This document shows, one piece after another, positions 1 to 6,388 of a stretch of 9,823 bases of DNA. The notes under the pieces are model-generated. The model worked only from the letters and a program-made list of their open reading frames with translations. It was not told where the DNA came from and ran no database searches. Each line of letters begins with the position of its first letter. Positions within the stretch are counted from its first letter, which is position 1. This DNA comes from Clostridiales bacterium (GTDB lineage Bacteria > Bacillota_A > Clostridia > Lachnospirales > Lachnospiraceae). The position numbers were made by a program, and so were the translations under genes. The stretch spans positions 1 to 9,823 of the forward strand of contig JASKJZ010000061.1 in the NCBI GenBank assembly GCA_030154385.1, in the 5' to 3' direction.

Positions 1-146
1 GATATCGTAATGCTTTTTCCAAGGCTTTGACGCATCGCATCATTTGTCATATGTTCAAATCCAAAGCGAACGAACACCTCGATTGTTTCAGGAAAACGTT
101 CGGTCACATCAAATATGGTTTCGTTTTGATTATAATAAGGCTTCAT
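1..146 (-). CDS. DUF1858 domain protein, N-terminal 48 residues (cut by window edge)
   Basis: The gene reads off the left edge, so only the N-terminus is visible. The pattern FDVTERFPETIEVFVRFGFE followed by a SLGKSITI segment is typical of DUF1858, a short helical domain found alone or at the N-terminus of clostridial ABC-type substrate-binding proteins, where 'YPE.xEVFVxxGFE ... GKxITL' is usual. The ATG at 144-146 has a GGAGGA Shine-Dalgarno at 152-157 with a suitable gap, which fixes the start. No signal peptide is seen at this start, as in the DUF1858-first proteins. The gene lies about 60 bases downstream of the ligD terminator. I see no convincing promoter in that short gap, so it may depend on read-through or on a weak promoter. 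The DUF1858 call is fairly firm; the nature of the rest of the protein is unknown. Confidence 0.7.
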   Translation of the reverse strand, partial: MKPYYNQNETIFDVTERFPETIEVFVRFGFEHMTNDAMRQSLGKSITI

Positions 147-207
147 TTTCTTCCTCCATTAAATTAAGCTTGCTTTGTTTCTAGAGACAGTTTACCATGC
201 CAGGCAC

Positions 208-235
208 AAAAAAATCTGTTGTTATTACAACAGAT
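208..235 (-). terminator. Rho-independent terminator of the ku-ligD operon
   Basis: Read on the minus strand, a perfect 9-bp stem ATCTGTTGT / ACAACAGAT (arms 227-235 and 214-222) closes a 4-nt loop and is followed by a run of seven T (208-214). The ligD stop codon TAA (225-227) lies within the loop and the first arm, so coding sequence and terminator overlap. Confidence 0.9.
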
Positions 236-2567
236 CTTGAAAAAAATTTTTCCAGGGATTTTCTCTTCGTATTCGTCTAAGTGCCTCATACATATCAATT
301 CCATCTGGCGCAATCGAACCCAGTTCCTCCCAATAGATGGGCATCGAGACCTTCGCTCCTGCTCTGGCGCGAAGTGAATATGGAGAAATACTGGTTGCTC
401 CTCTTCCATTACGCATCCAGTCTACGAAAATCTTTCCCTTACGATTTACCTTTCGTACATTACTGGTATAGCGGTCAGGCCATTTTTGCTCCATTACCTT
501 GGCAACTCCTTTTGCAAATGCATTAAAATCCTCCCATGAACCTACCTTCTGTATCGGAACTACAATATGATAGCCCTTTCCCCCACTGGTCTTTAGGTAA
601 GAAGGAAGGGATAATTCAGATAGTATGCTTCGCACGTCCAATGCCCCTTGTCGCACTTTTGACAACTCAAGTCCTTCCTCTGGATCTAAATCAAACACCA
701 TAATATCGGGCTGTTCCAGTGTTTCGATTTTACTCCCCCAGATGTGAAATTCCACACTTCCCATCTGAACCTCATATAATAAACCTGCAGAATTTTCTAA
801 ATAAGCATACTCCTTTGGATTACCCTTATGGTTTAATAGCGTGATTTTTTCTACCGCACCCACCTTGCCTTTTGGATGCTTGTGATAAAAGCATGCATTT
901 GATACGCCTTTCGGACATCGAACACTCATGAAAATCCGATGCGATAAATAAGGAAGCATGAATGGGGCCACCTGCTCATAATAGTCTGCAACGTCTCCCT
1001 TCCTTATCAATGGCACCTCGTAAATCACTTTATCTTGACTGGAAATGGATACCTTTTTTACCTGATCTGGCAAAAAACTATCCGTCTTAAGTTCCAGCAA
1101 ACTAGCATGTCTTAATAGACCATCATTTGTCCATTCTACAAACCGGACATCCGCAAGAAAGCGAGGCATGACCCAAGAAATCCGTTCGTTTTTCTTTTCT
1201 TCAGGTGCTATTAAAAAAGGTGTGTTCTCCGAGACTATCTGTTTTAGCTGTCTCTCAATCTCACACCGCTCTTGATTACTCATCCCGGTTCCAACACGTC
1301 CGCAATAATAAAAATTATCTTCTTTATAGACACCTAGAAGTAAAGCGCTTATACCATCATGCCTTTCCTCTGTTTTTGTATATCCACCAACAACAAATGC
1401 CTGTTGCTTCGCGCATTTTAGCTTAATCCAGTCTCCATTCCTACCCCCAAGGTAAGAAGAACTGGCTTTTTTCCCAACAATGCCCTCCATGCCAAGCTGA
1501 CAGGCTGCTAAAAAGCTCTCCTTTCCTCTTCCTTCTACATGTTCACTGTAAAATAAACAGGAGGGTGCGCCGATAAGTAACTCTTTTAGTCTATGTTTTC
1601 GCTGTATCAGATCAAGCATTCGATAATCATGGCCATCTAAGGCCAATAAGTCAAACGCAACATACATCAACTGCTGCCCAATAGTACCTCTCCGATAATG
1701 CTGCAGAGCCTGAAAATCTGTTTTCCCAGCAGCATCCATCACTACCAATTCTCCATCTAAGACCATAGCTCGCCGTTTCGCCCAATGTGCAATCGTGTTT
1801 GCAATTTCGTAATAGCGGTCTTGATACTCCTGATTATTTCTAGAGACAAGTCGCACTTCATTACAAGAAACAAAGGCCAGCATTCGATATCCATCATACT
1901 TCATTTCATACACCCAGCCTGCTTCGTTTGGAACCTCAAACGCAAGAGAAGCAAGTTGAATGTTCACCTTTTCAAATGGATTTTGTATCTCTTCGTTTTC
2001 CACACCCTCTTCTATTTGTTTTCTTGTACGCCCTGATTTCACACTGGTGTCATAAATGGATAAATCCGCCTCATGGCTTTCGTCACCATCCTTTTCTTTG
2101 ACTAACAGCCAGTTCTCCTTCGTCTCCTCCTTTTGTTTCTTTAGACGAAGTAAATACCATATACCATGTAAACGCTTTCCACTTAGGTAAAACCGAAGCT
2201 TTCCCTCTGCCATCCCTTCCTCAACATTACCAAGCGGCTCCCATATGCCTTCATCCCAAAGAAGGACAGTACCCCCGCCGTACTCTCCCATTGGAATACA
2301 CCCTTCAAAATGACGGTATTCCAATGGATGATTTTCCACCCTTACCGCTAACCGCTTATCATTTGGATTGCAGGAGGGTCCTTTGGGAACGGCAAAGCTA
2401 ATCAATACTCCTGCCCATTCCAGCCGAAAATCATAATGCTCCCGTCTTGAGAAATGATGCTGTATCACAAATCGTAATTCTTCTGACAAATCTTCTTCTA
2501 CCCCTTGCGGCTCACTCGTCCGTTTAAAATCTCTTTTTTCGTGATATTCTCCCAGGCTGTGTTCCAT
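225..2567 (-). CDS. ligD: Multifunctional NHEJ DNA ligase LigD (phosphoesterase-ligase-polymerase)
   Basis: ATP-dependent ligase of bacterial non-homologous end joining; it works with Ku to trim, fill and seal double-strand breaks. Three domains are visible in the order PE-Lig-Pol, as in Pseudomonas LigD. The 3'-phosphoesterase domain (about 1-165) keeps the metal and catalytic set H38, H44, D46, R48 and H80. The ligase core (about 200-490) has the nucleotidyl-lysine motif EMKYDGYR (K223), LDGE (E273), EGIVGKK (361-367) and WIKLK (380-384), followed by an OB-fold region. The polymerase/primase domain (about 505-775) has VEFHIW (H608), FDLD (D626, D628), KTSGGKGYH (659-667) and VDW (D716). The length of 780 residues is normal for a three-domain LigD. 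The ATG lies one base after the ku stop, with AAGGAG at 2578-2583 inside ku, so translation is probably coupled. The gene looks intact. Confidence 0.97.
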   Translation of the reverse strand: MEHSLGEYHEKRDFKRTSEPQGVEEDLSEELRFVIQHHFSRREHYDFRLEWAGVLISFAVPKGPSCNPNDKRLAVRVENHPLEYRHFEGCIPMGEYGGGTVLLWDEGIWEPLGNVEEGMAEGKLRFYLSGKRLHGIWYLLRLKKQKEETKENWLLVKEKDGDESHEADLSIYDTSVKSGRTRKQIEEGVENEEIQNPFEKVNIQLASLAFEVPNEAGWVYEMKYDGYRMLAFVSCNEVRLVSRNNQEYQDRYYEIANTIAHWAKRRAMVLDGELVVMDAAGKTDFQALQHYRRGTIGQQLMYVAFDLLALDGHDYRMLDLIQRKHRLKELLIGAPSCLFYSEHVEGRGKESFLAACQLGMEGIVGKKASSSYLGGRNGDWIKLKCAKQQAFVVGGYTKTEERHDGISALLLGVYKEDNFYYCGRVGTGMSNQERCEIERQLKQIVSENTPFLIAPEEKKNERISWVMPRFLADVRFVEWTNDGLLRHASLLELKTDSFLPDQVKKVSISSQDKVIYEVPLIRKGDVADYYEQVAPFMLPYLSHRIFMSVRCPKGVSNACFYHKHPKGKVGAVEKITLLNHKGNPKEYAYLENSAGLLYEVQMGSVEFHIWGSKIETLEQPDIMVFDLDPEEGLELSKVRQGALDVRSILSELSLPSYLKTSGGKGYHIVVPIQKVGSWEDFNAFAKGVAKVMEQKWPDRYTSNVRKVNRKGKIFVDWMRNGRGATSISPYSLRARAGAKVSMPIYWEELGSIAPDGIDMYEALRRIRRENPWKNFFQDLL

Positions 2568-2568
2568 C

Positions 2569-3342
2569 TTACGCTGGCTCCTTATTCTTCTTTGCCTTAT
2601 CTACACTTGCTTGCAATGCTGCCATAAGGTCAATTACCTTCACATCATGTCCAGCCCGTGCTGCAACAATTTCGCGTCCAGCTATCTTTGTCTCAATCAA
2701 CTCCTTCAGTCTTACCTGATATTCATCCTTATATTGGGATGGATTAAAAGGCGTGTCCATCGAATTAATTAGGGTTTTCGCCATGCTTAACTCTTGCTCC
2801 AAAATAACAGGTTTTGAATATGGCTTTTTAAGTTCCTTTACTTCATTTTCAAAAAACATCGTGGAAATTAGCATTCCTTCCTCACGTGGAATGATTGCCA
2901 TCAGCGTATCCTTTGTTCCCATTACGGTCTTTCCAATCGCAATTTTCTCTTCTCCCATGAGCGCCGCACGTAACAACTCAAAGGCTTTCTCTCCTCCAGC
3001 TTCTGGTACTACCTGATATGTCTTGTCATAATAAACAGGAGAGATTTGATTGAGTTTTGCAAAATGAAGGATTTGAATGGACTTTTCCTTTTCGGTTTTT
3101 ATTTTTTCGATTTCTTCCTCTGTTATCACCACATACTGATCTTTGTCGTATTCATATCCCTTTACAATGTCTTTTGTAGTAATCTCTTTCCCGCAATGGG
3201 CACACGTCTTTTTGTAACGAATGCGGCTGTGATCCTCCTTATGCAACTGATTAAAGTGGATATCATTATCTTGCGTCGCCGTCATCATCGCGATTGGTAT
3301 CGCTACCATACCAAATGTAATAACCGATTTATGTGACATCAT
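2569..3342 (-). CDS. ku: Non-homologous end-joining protein Ku
   Basis: Prokaryotic Ku forms a homodimeric ring that loads on DNA double-strand ends and recruits LigD. The 257-residue protein begins SHKSVITFGMVAIPI, the usual Ku N-terminus. It carries the family signature HFNQLHKEDHSRIRYKK, then CAHCGKEI (C47, C50) and DIVKGYEYDKDQYVVI (58-73), and further on the beta-barrel and C-terminal segments around 'DTPFNPSQYKDEY'. The tail is short and lysine-rich. I chose the ATG at 3340-3342 because the AAGGAGG at 3351-3357 is eight bases upstream; a longer reading from the GTG at 3349-3351 would overlap that Shine-Dalgarno. Upstream is a decayed chemoreceptor gene with no terminator between, so ku is read either from a local promoter (a TATACT at 3384-3389 has only a weak -35) or by read-through. 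In Bacillus the equivalent genes are sporulation-controlled; I see no clear sigma-G site here. Confidence 0.96.
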   Translation of the reverse strand: MMSHKSVITFGMVAIPIAMMTATQDNDIHFNQLHKEDHSRIRYKKTCAHCGKEITTKDIVKGYEYDKDQYVVITEEEIEKIKTEKEKSIQILHFAKLNQISPVYYDKTYQVVPEAGGEKAFELLRAALMGEEKIAIGKTVMGTKDTLMAIIPREEGMLISTMFFENEVKELKKPYSKPVILEQELSMAKTLINSMDTPFNPSQYKDEYQVRLKELIETKIAGREIVAARAGHDVKVIDLMAALQASVDKAKKNKEPA

Positions 3343-3350
3343 ATTCCACA

Positions 3351-3357
3351 CCTCCTT
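3351..3357 (-). promoter_or_regulatory. Ku ribosome binding site that sets the start codon
   Basis: A full AAGGAGG is eight bases from the ATG at 3342. It overlaps the possible GTG at 3349-3351 and so rules that codon out as the start. Confidence 0.85.
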
Positions 3358-3379
3358 GAATTATTGTCTCCAAAGGAGG
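3351..3379 (-). promoter_or_regulatory. Hairpin able to mask the ku ribosome binding site
   Basis: On the minus strand CCTCCTT (3373-3379) is perfectly complementary to the ku Shine-Dalgarno AAGGAGG (3351-3357), with 15 nt between. A competing 4-bp hairpin CTCC-TTT-GGAG (3368-3378) uses part of the same arm. Transcripts carrying the whole leader could hide the ku ribosome binding site. The complementarity is seen directly; a regulatory role is inference. Confidence 0.4.
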
Positions 3380-3394
3380 GGGAAGTATACCTAT

Positions 3395-4786
3395 CTATAT
3401 TTTGAACTTCATAACCAGACCATTTAGACGCTCTGCCATTTCAGCCTGTGCTCTAGTAGCTTTTGTAACCTCCTGAATAGCATAGGTTGCTTCGGTTATT
3501 TTACTTAGTATTTCCGTAGAATTTGCCGATGTTTCCTGTGCTGTAGCAGAGGCATTTAAAATAGCATTTGTCACTTCCTCTGTGGTCAACTGCATATTTT
3601 TTGAAGAAAGCGCAATTTTACCAGATAATTCATTGATTAATAGGGCATCTCTTTCATACTGATTTCCCGTATCAATTAATAACTGGTAATCTGCCTTTAC
3701 GTCTGTCGACAGGTACTCTAAGATACCAGTCGCATTATCCGAAAGGAGAGAAAAAGCATGCTCTATTTCACCAATCACATTTTGAATCTGCACGACCGAT
3801 TGGGAGGATGCCTCTGCAAGCTTCTTTACTTCTTCTGCAACTACTGCAAACCCCTTACCAGCATCCCCTGCACGTGCCGCTTCAATGGCAGCATTTAGTG
3901 CAAGCAAATTGGTTTGTTCTGCAATGGCTGCAATCGCGTCAGACATAACCCGAACTTCTCCAACCACCTTTCCAGTCTCGATGGCCTTTTGAATACTCTC
4001 ACTTTTTTCCTGGTATATTTTTTCAGAGGATTGAATCGAGTATTCTCCCTTTTCTTTGATTGCTAATGCTCTTTCCTGAATTTGTTTTGAAGAATCCTCA
4101 CTATCGGTCGCCATATCTGCTAATTCATTTGCTGCTGAAGCAATTTCTTCCGATGACGCGGTAACCTCTTACACCGTAGCACTTAAGTCTTCAGAGGCAC
4201 TCGAAATTTCCTCTGCGGATTGATTGACTATCGTCATACGTTGACTAATTCCTTCTGCTGTTGCAGTGACTTCTTCACTATTCGCACTCAATTCCACAAT
4301 TGAAGAGCTCATTTCCGACAACAAAAGCTGTAGATTTCCTATCGCTTTGTTTAGTGCACGCAATAGCAATCCAATTTCATCCTTTGAAGGATTTTCAATT
4401 TGCACCGACAAATCACCCTCCCCAAGACTCTGGGCAACCTTCAGCGCTTTCTTAATCTGTGCATTAATCCCCCAAGTAATGAGAGAGCCAAGAAGCACTG
4501 CAAAAATAAAGGATATCACTACAATTGCAATCATAAGTCTCTGAACATTCGCATAATCTACTTCATCTTGCAACATATCCTGATTCATATGGTTCTTCAA
4601 TTCCTCAATTAATTGATCGATTGCTACGGTTGAATCTGCCCGTATACTTGCGGCTGCGTCCGAATCCGTGGCTGCCTTCGAAAAATCGTTATTTGCAACA
4701 TCCTCTAGCACCAAATCAATGGTGCTGCGATAACTTGCTAATTGTTCTCTCATGGCAGTATATAGAGACTTTTCTGCATCGGTCAT
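3395..4786 (-). pseudogene. Methyl-accepting chemotaxis protein, 5'-truncated and with an internal stop
   Basis: Remnant of a membrane chemoreceptor that would signal through CheW/CheA to the flagellar motor. What remains, in order, is the second half of a four-helix-bundle sensor domain (residues 1-80 from the ATG at 4786), a transmembrane helix (about 86-108), a HAMP linker (about 109-165) and the long cytoplasmic coiled coil with the conserved hairpin tip [30 protein letters not shown]. The first transmembrane helix and first sensor half are missing: the reading frame meets intron sequence just upstream of 4786. A TAA at 4169-4171 interrupts the otherwise continuous frame at '...[16 protein letters not shown]', where family members have Glu, so one G-to-T change from GAA explains it. 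The two open parts (4169-4786 and 3395-4114) are one broken gene. No Shine-Dalgarno supports restart at the ATG of 4114. Confidence 0.92.
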
Positions 4787-4794
4787 TCCAAACG

Positions 4795-4800
4795 CCTCTC
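4795..4800 (-). promoter_or_regulatory. Fortuitous ribosome binding site from intron sequence
   Basis: GAGAGG, just after the intron A domain V, lies eight bases upstream of the ATG at 4784-4786, so the truncated chemoreceptor fragment could still be translated as far as the internal stop at 4169. The spacing is seen directly; use of the site is inference. Confidence 0.4.
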
Positions 4801-4802
4801 AC

Positions 4803-4834
4803 ACCACCGTGCGTACCGTTCGGTACACGGCGGT
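4803..4834 (-). ncRNA. Group II intron A domain V hairpin
   Basis: On the minus strand ACCGCCGTG pairs with CACGGTGGT. A two-base CG bulge on the 3' side and an upper stem TACC/GGTA with a 4-nt loop complete the domain V shape. The CGC triad replaces the common AGC, as known for group IIC introns. It lies nine bases after the RT stop codon, where a domain IV-encoded RT gene leaves it. Confidence 0.8.
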
Positions 4835-4843
4835 TCAATCAAC

Positions 4844-5446
4844 TTAACATTTGACACACCTTTCGGTGTAGTAATCTAGCATTGAGACTAATCCATATCG
4901 GCTTAGTCTCTTGTTGCTTATGGCAACGTTGACAGCACCTTTGTTACATACATAGGCAATTCTTGCTCCTGCGTATGCTACTTTCCATGCTGTATATTTG
5001 TTTATTCCTAGTTTTATCAAGATCTTTGCTCTGTTTTGTGGAGTTTTCCAATGTTTCCAGATACACATACGTAATCTATAGCGAATGTTAGAATCCATCT
5101 TTGCACACATGGTTTTCATGCTACCGATTTTAAAATAATTTATCCAACCTCTAATGAGTTGGTTCAATTTCTTTATCTTGTAGCTGTTACTTACTCCCCA
5201 ACTTCTGCAAGTCAATTCTTTCATTCTTTTCTTGAATTTCATTACTGATTTTACGTGGGGTTTCGCCTTGTACTGATGTGCTCGACTGTCAAAGTAAAAT
5301 CCGAATCCTAGGTATTTTAGCCCTTGAGGTTTATCTACTTTGCTCTTTGTCATGTTTACTTTCAGTCCTAGTTTCTCTTCAATAAATCGTGTAAGATTTC
5401 TCATTACTCGTTTTGCAGACATTTCGCTCCCCACCATAATTATACA
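4844..5446 (-). pseudogene. Group II intron reverse transcriptase/maturase, C-terminal fragment (intron A)
   Basis: About 200 residues of a group II intron-encoded protein. It begins in frame just after the position of the catalytic YADD box (C-I-I-M-V-G-S, codons from 5446), then has the RT block with KYLGFGFYF. The maturase domain (domain X) follows, with LNQLIRGWINYFKIG, a WKHWKTPQNR stretch and a C-terminal RLSRYGLVSMLDYY. The fingers and palm up to YADD, about the first half of a ~420-residue RT, are missing, so it cannot copy RNA. The ATG at 5437 falls inside a conserved block and has no good ribosome binding site; it is not a real start. No HNH endonuclease domain follows. Confidence 0.88.
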
Positions 5447-5452
5447 GTAAGT

Positions 5453-5479
5453 AGACCTAGGGAACTTCCCCCTAAGTCT
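5453..5479 (-). ncRNA. Group II intron B domain VI-like hairpin
   Basis: Minus-strand AGACTTAGGG pairs with CCCTAGGTCT over 10 bp (one G-U), with a 7-nt loop. It lies six bases after domain V and just before the inferred 3' splice site, as expected for domain VI. The branch-point adenosine is not certain; candidates lie in the ACTTAC tail. Confidence 0.6.
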
Positions 5480-5485
5480 CTCTCA

Positions 5486-5519
5486 GAACCGTACGTGAAC
5501 CTCTCAGCTCATACGGCTC
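5486..5519 (-). ncRNA. Group II intron B domain V (34 nt)
   Basis: A canonical 34-nt domain V starts GAGCCGTA and ends TACGGTTC. It has an AGC triad, an 8-bp lower stem with one G-U, a two-base CG bulge and a GAGA tetraloop on the upper stem. The triad differs from the CGC of intron A, so the two introns belong to different classes. Confidence 0.9.
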
Positions 5520-5522
5520 CCA

Positions 5523-6323
5523 TTATCCAGCCGATGGTAGTATCCCAAATTTCCAGTGTGCAAACAGATTTCTATCACGCTTTGCTACCTCTCCTAGCCA
5601 ATGTTCGGCTCTTCGCCTCGCTCTGCGTTTCTTGAATTTTCTTCGAACCCATTGCTGAGTTCCTACAAACATGAACCCTCGACCAAGCTCTAACAGAAAC
5701 CTTTCAATCTGTCTTACCAGTGCTTCTTCCAAATCGCTTTCCATGACTGGTTTATTCTCTGGCAATCCCAAAAATTCAAACACATATGGATCTTTGATCA
5801 TGTCGGATGGTTTCGCTAATTCTATTCCCTTCGTAGCCAAATTGAGAACTTCCGCTTTATTTACTTCTCCTTTTGACAGCAATAATCTCTCATACAACGA
5901 TGTTTCAATTTGTCGTTTCATTTCTCGAACCGACCACTTTGAATTTATTGCTTCCCTTTCATAAAAACTTCTTTTATCCTTATCTGTGATAATCAACAAT
6001 TCGCAATAATGCGTCCAACTCAATTTGCCAGTCACTGACTGGCAATTCTCATAAGACAAATAAAATAATCTCATGTTCTGTAAATTAGACCTAGAAAATC
6101 CTTTTCCAAATTCACTTTTTAATTCCTTAGAAAGCTGCTTGAGTGTCTGCTCACCATACACCGCTCTAATATTGTCATTTTGTTCATATCGAACAATGAT
6201 TTCTCCAATTTTCCAATAAGTTAGAATCAGTTCATTATTTACTTCTCTTGCAACATTATTATGTGCTGTTTCAAGAATATTTTTTATCTCATGTACCAAC
6301 GGATTCATCAAATCATCAGCCAT
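5523..6323 (-). pseudogene. DUF1016 (YhcG-type PD-(D/E)XK) nuclease, truncated and fused to an intron RT tail
   Basis: Residues 1 to about 223 match the DUF1016 family: an N-terminal helical domain with ELILTYWKIGEIIV and FGKGFSRSNLQNMRLFYL, then LSWTHYCELL, WSVREMKRQI, YERLLLSK, IKDPYVFEFLGLPEN and ESDLEEALVRQIERFLLELG. After FVGTQQ (about 5654) family members continue into the PD-(D/E)XK core (an 'IDLVFY...ELK' type sequence), but here the frame runs into a basic stretch (RRKFKKRRARRR) and a NLFAHWKFGILP ending, which is the C-terminus of a group II intron RT. The catalytic residues are therefore missing and nuclease activity is unlikely. AGAAGG lies eight bases upstream of the ATG at 6323, so a 266-residue chimera could still be made. 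It follows the AbiEi-like gene by 65 bases on the same strand with no terminator between. Members of the family occur with restriction and defence loci. Confidence 0.85.
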
Positions 6324-6388
6324 TCAAATACCTTCTTTCTCATTTTTAACTATTTATGTTAATGCTATCGCATAAAATATTTTCTTGA

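Larger units (their letters stand above)
4795..5446 (-). mobile_element. Group II intron A remnant, 3' portion (RT C-terminus plus domain V)
   Basis: This stretch holds the C-terminal RT/maturase coding region (4844-5446) followed by a domain V hairpin (4803-4834). The 5' half of the intron is absent, and no domain VI is recognisable between domain V and the chemoreceptor sequence, so both ends are damaged and the element cannot splice or move on its own. The CGC triad in domain V and the absence of an endonuclease domain after the maturase domain both fit the group IIC type. The right-hand edge is where intron B interrupts it. Confidence 0.8.
5447..5654 (-). mobile_element. Group II intron B remnant (RT tail, domains V and VI), nested in intron A
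   Basis: Only the last ~210 bases remain: the final ~44 codons of its RT gene (about 5523-5654), domain V (5486-5519), a domain VI-like hairpin (5453-5479) and a 3' end reading ACTTAC. The next base begins codons TGT-ATA-ATT-ATG-GTG of the RT gene of intron A, so intron B sat inside the intron A gene, directly after the YADD box. The upstream boundary near 5654 is where the DUF1016 reading frame takes over; it is a deletion or recombination joint, not an intron 5' end, because no GTGYG-type start is present. The 3' boundary is estimated to within a few bases. Confidence 0.75.

Noticed and set aside
164..409. 81-codon minus-strand reading frame overlapping the end of ligD
   Set aside because: It lies in another frame over the conserved LigD polymerase C-terminus and crosses the terminator. 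The GGAGGA near 152-157 belongs to the DUF1858 gene, not to this frame.
281..526. Plus-strand open frames opposite ligD, ku and the chemoreceptor (for example 281-526, 1205-1426, 1785-2036, 2753-3336, 4266-4854)
   Set aside because: Each lies antisense to a gene with clear domain motifs, has no matching ribosome binding site or recognisable domain, and has a composition expected of the complement of coding DNA.
3343..3351. Three-codon longer ku from the GTG at 3349-3351
   Set aside because: The GTG overlaps the AAGGAGG Shine-Dalgarno, which is correctly spaced for the ATG at 3342.
4844..5437. A stand-alone 197-residue protein starting at the ATG of 5437
   Set aside because: The ATG is an internal codon of a conserved RT block and homology continues upstream to 5446; it is a fragment, not a gene.
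5671..5964. Plus-strand frames opposite DUF1016, the AbiEi-like gene and the nuclease genes (5671-5964, 6512-6706, 6697-6888, 7623-7814, 9236-9508)
   Set aside because: Antisense shadows of well-supported minus-strand genes, with no motif of their own.
6324..6388. Small ATGC-GATA-GCAT hairpin between the AbiEi-like gene and DUF1016
   Set aside because: A four-base stem with no T-run; not a terminator.
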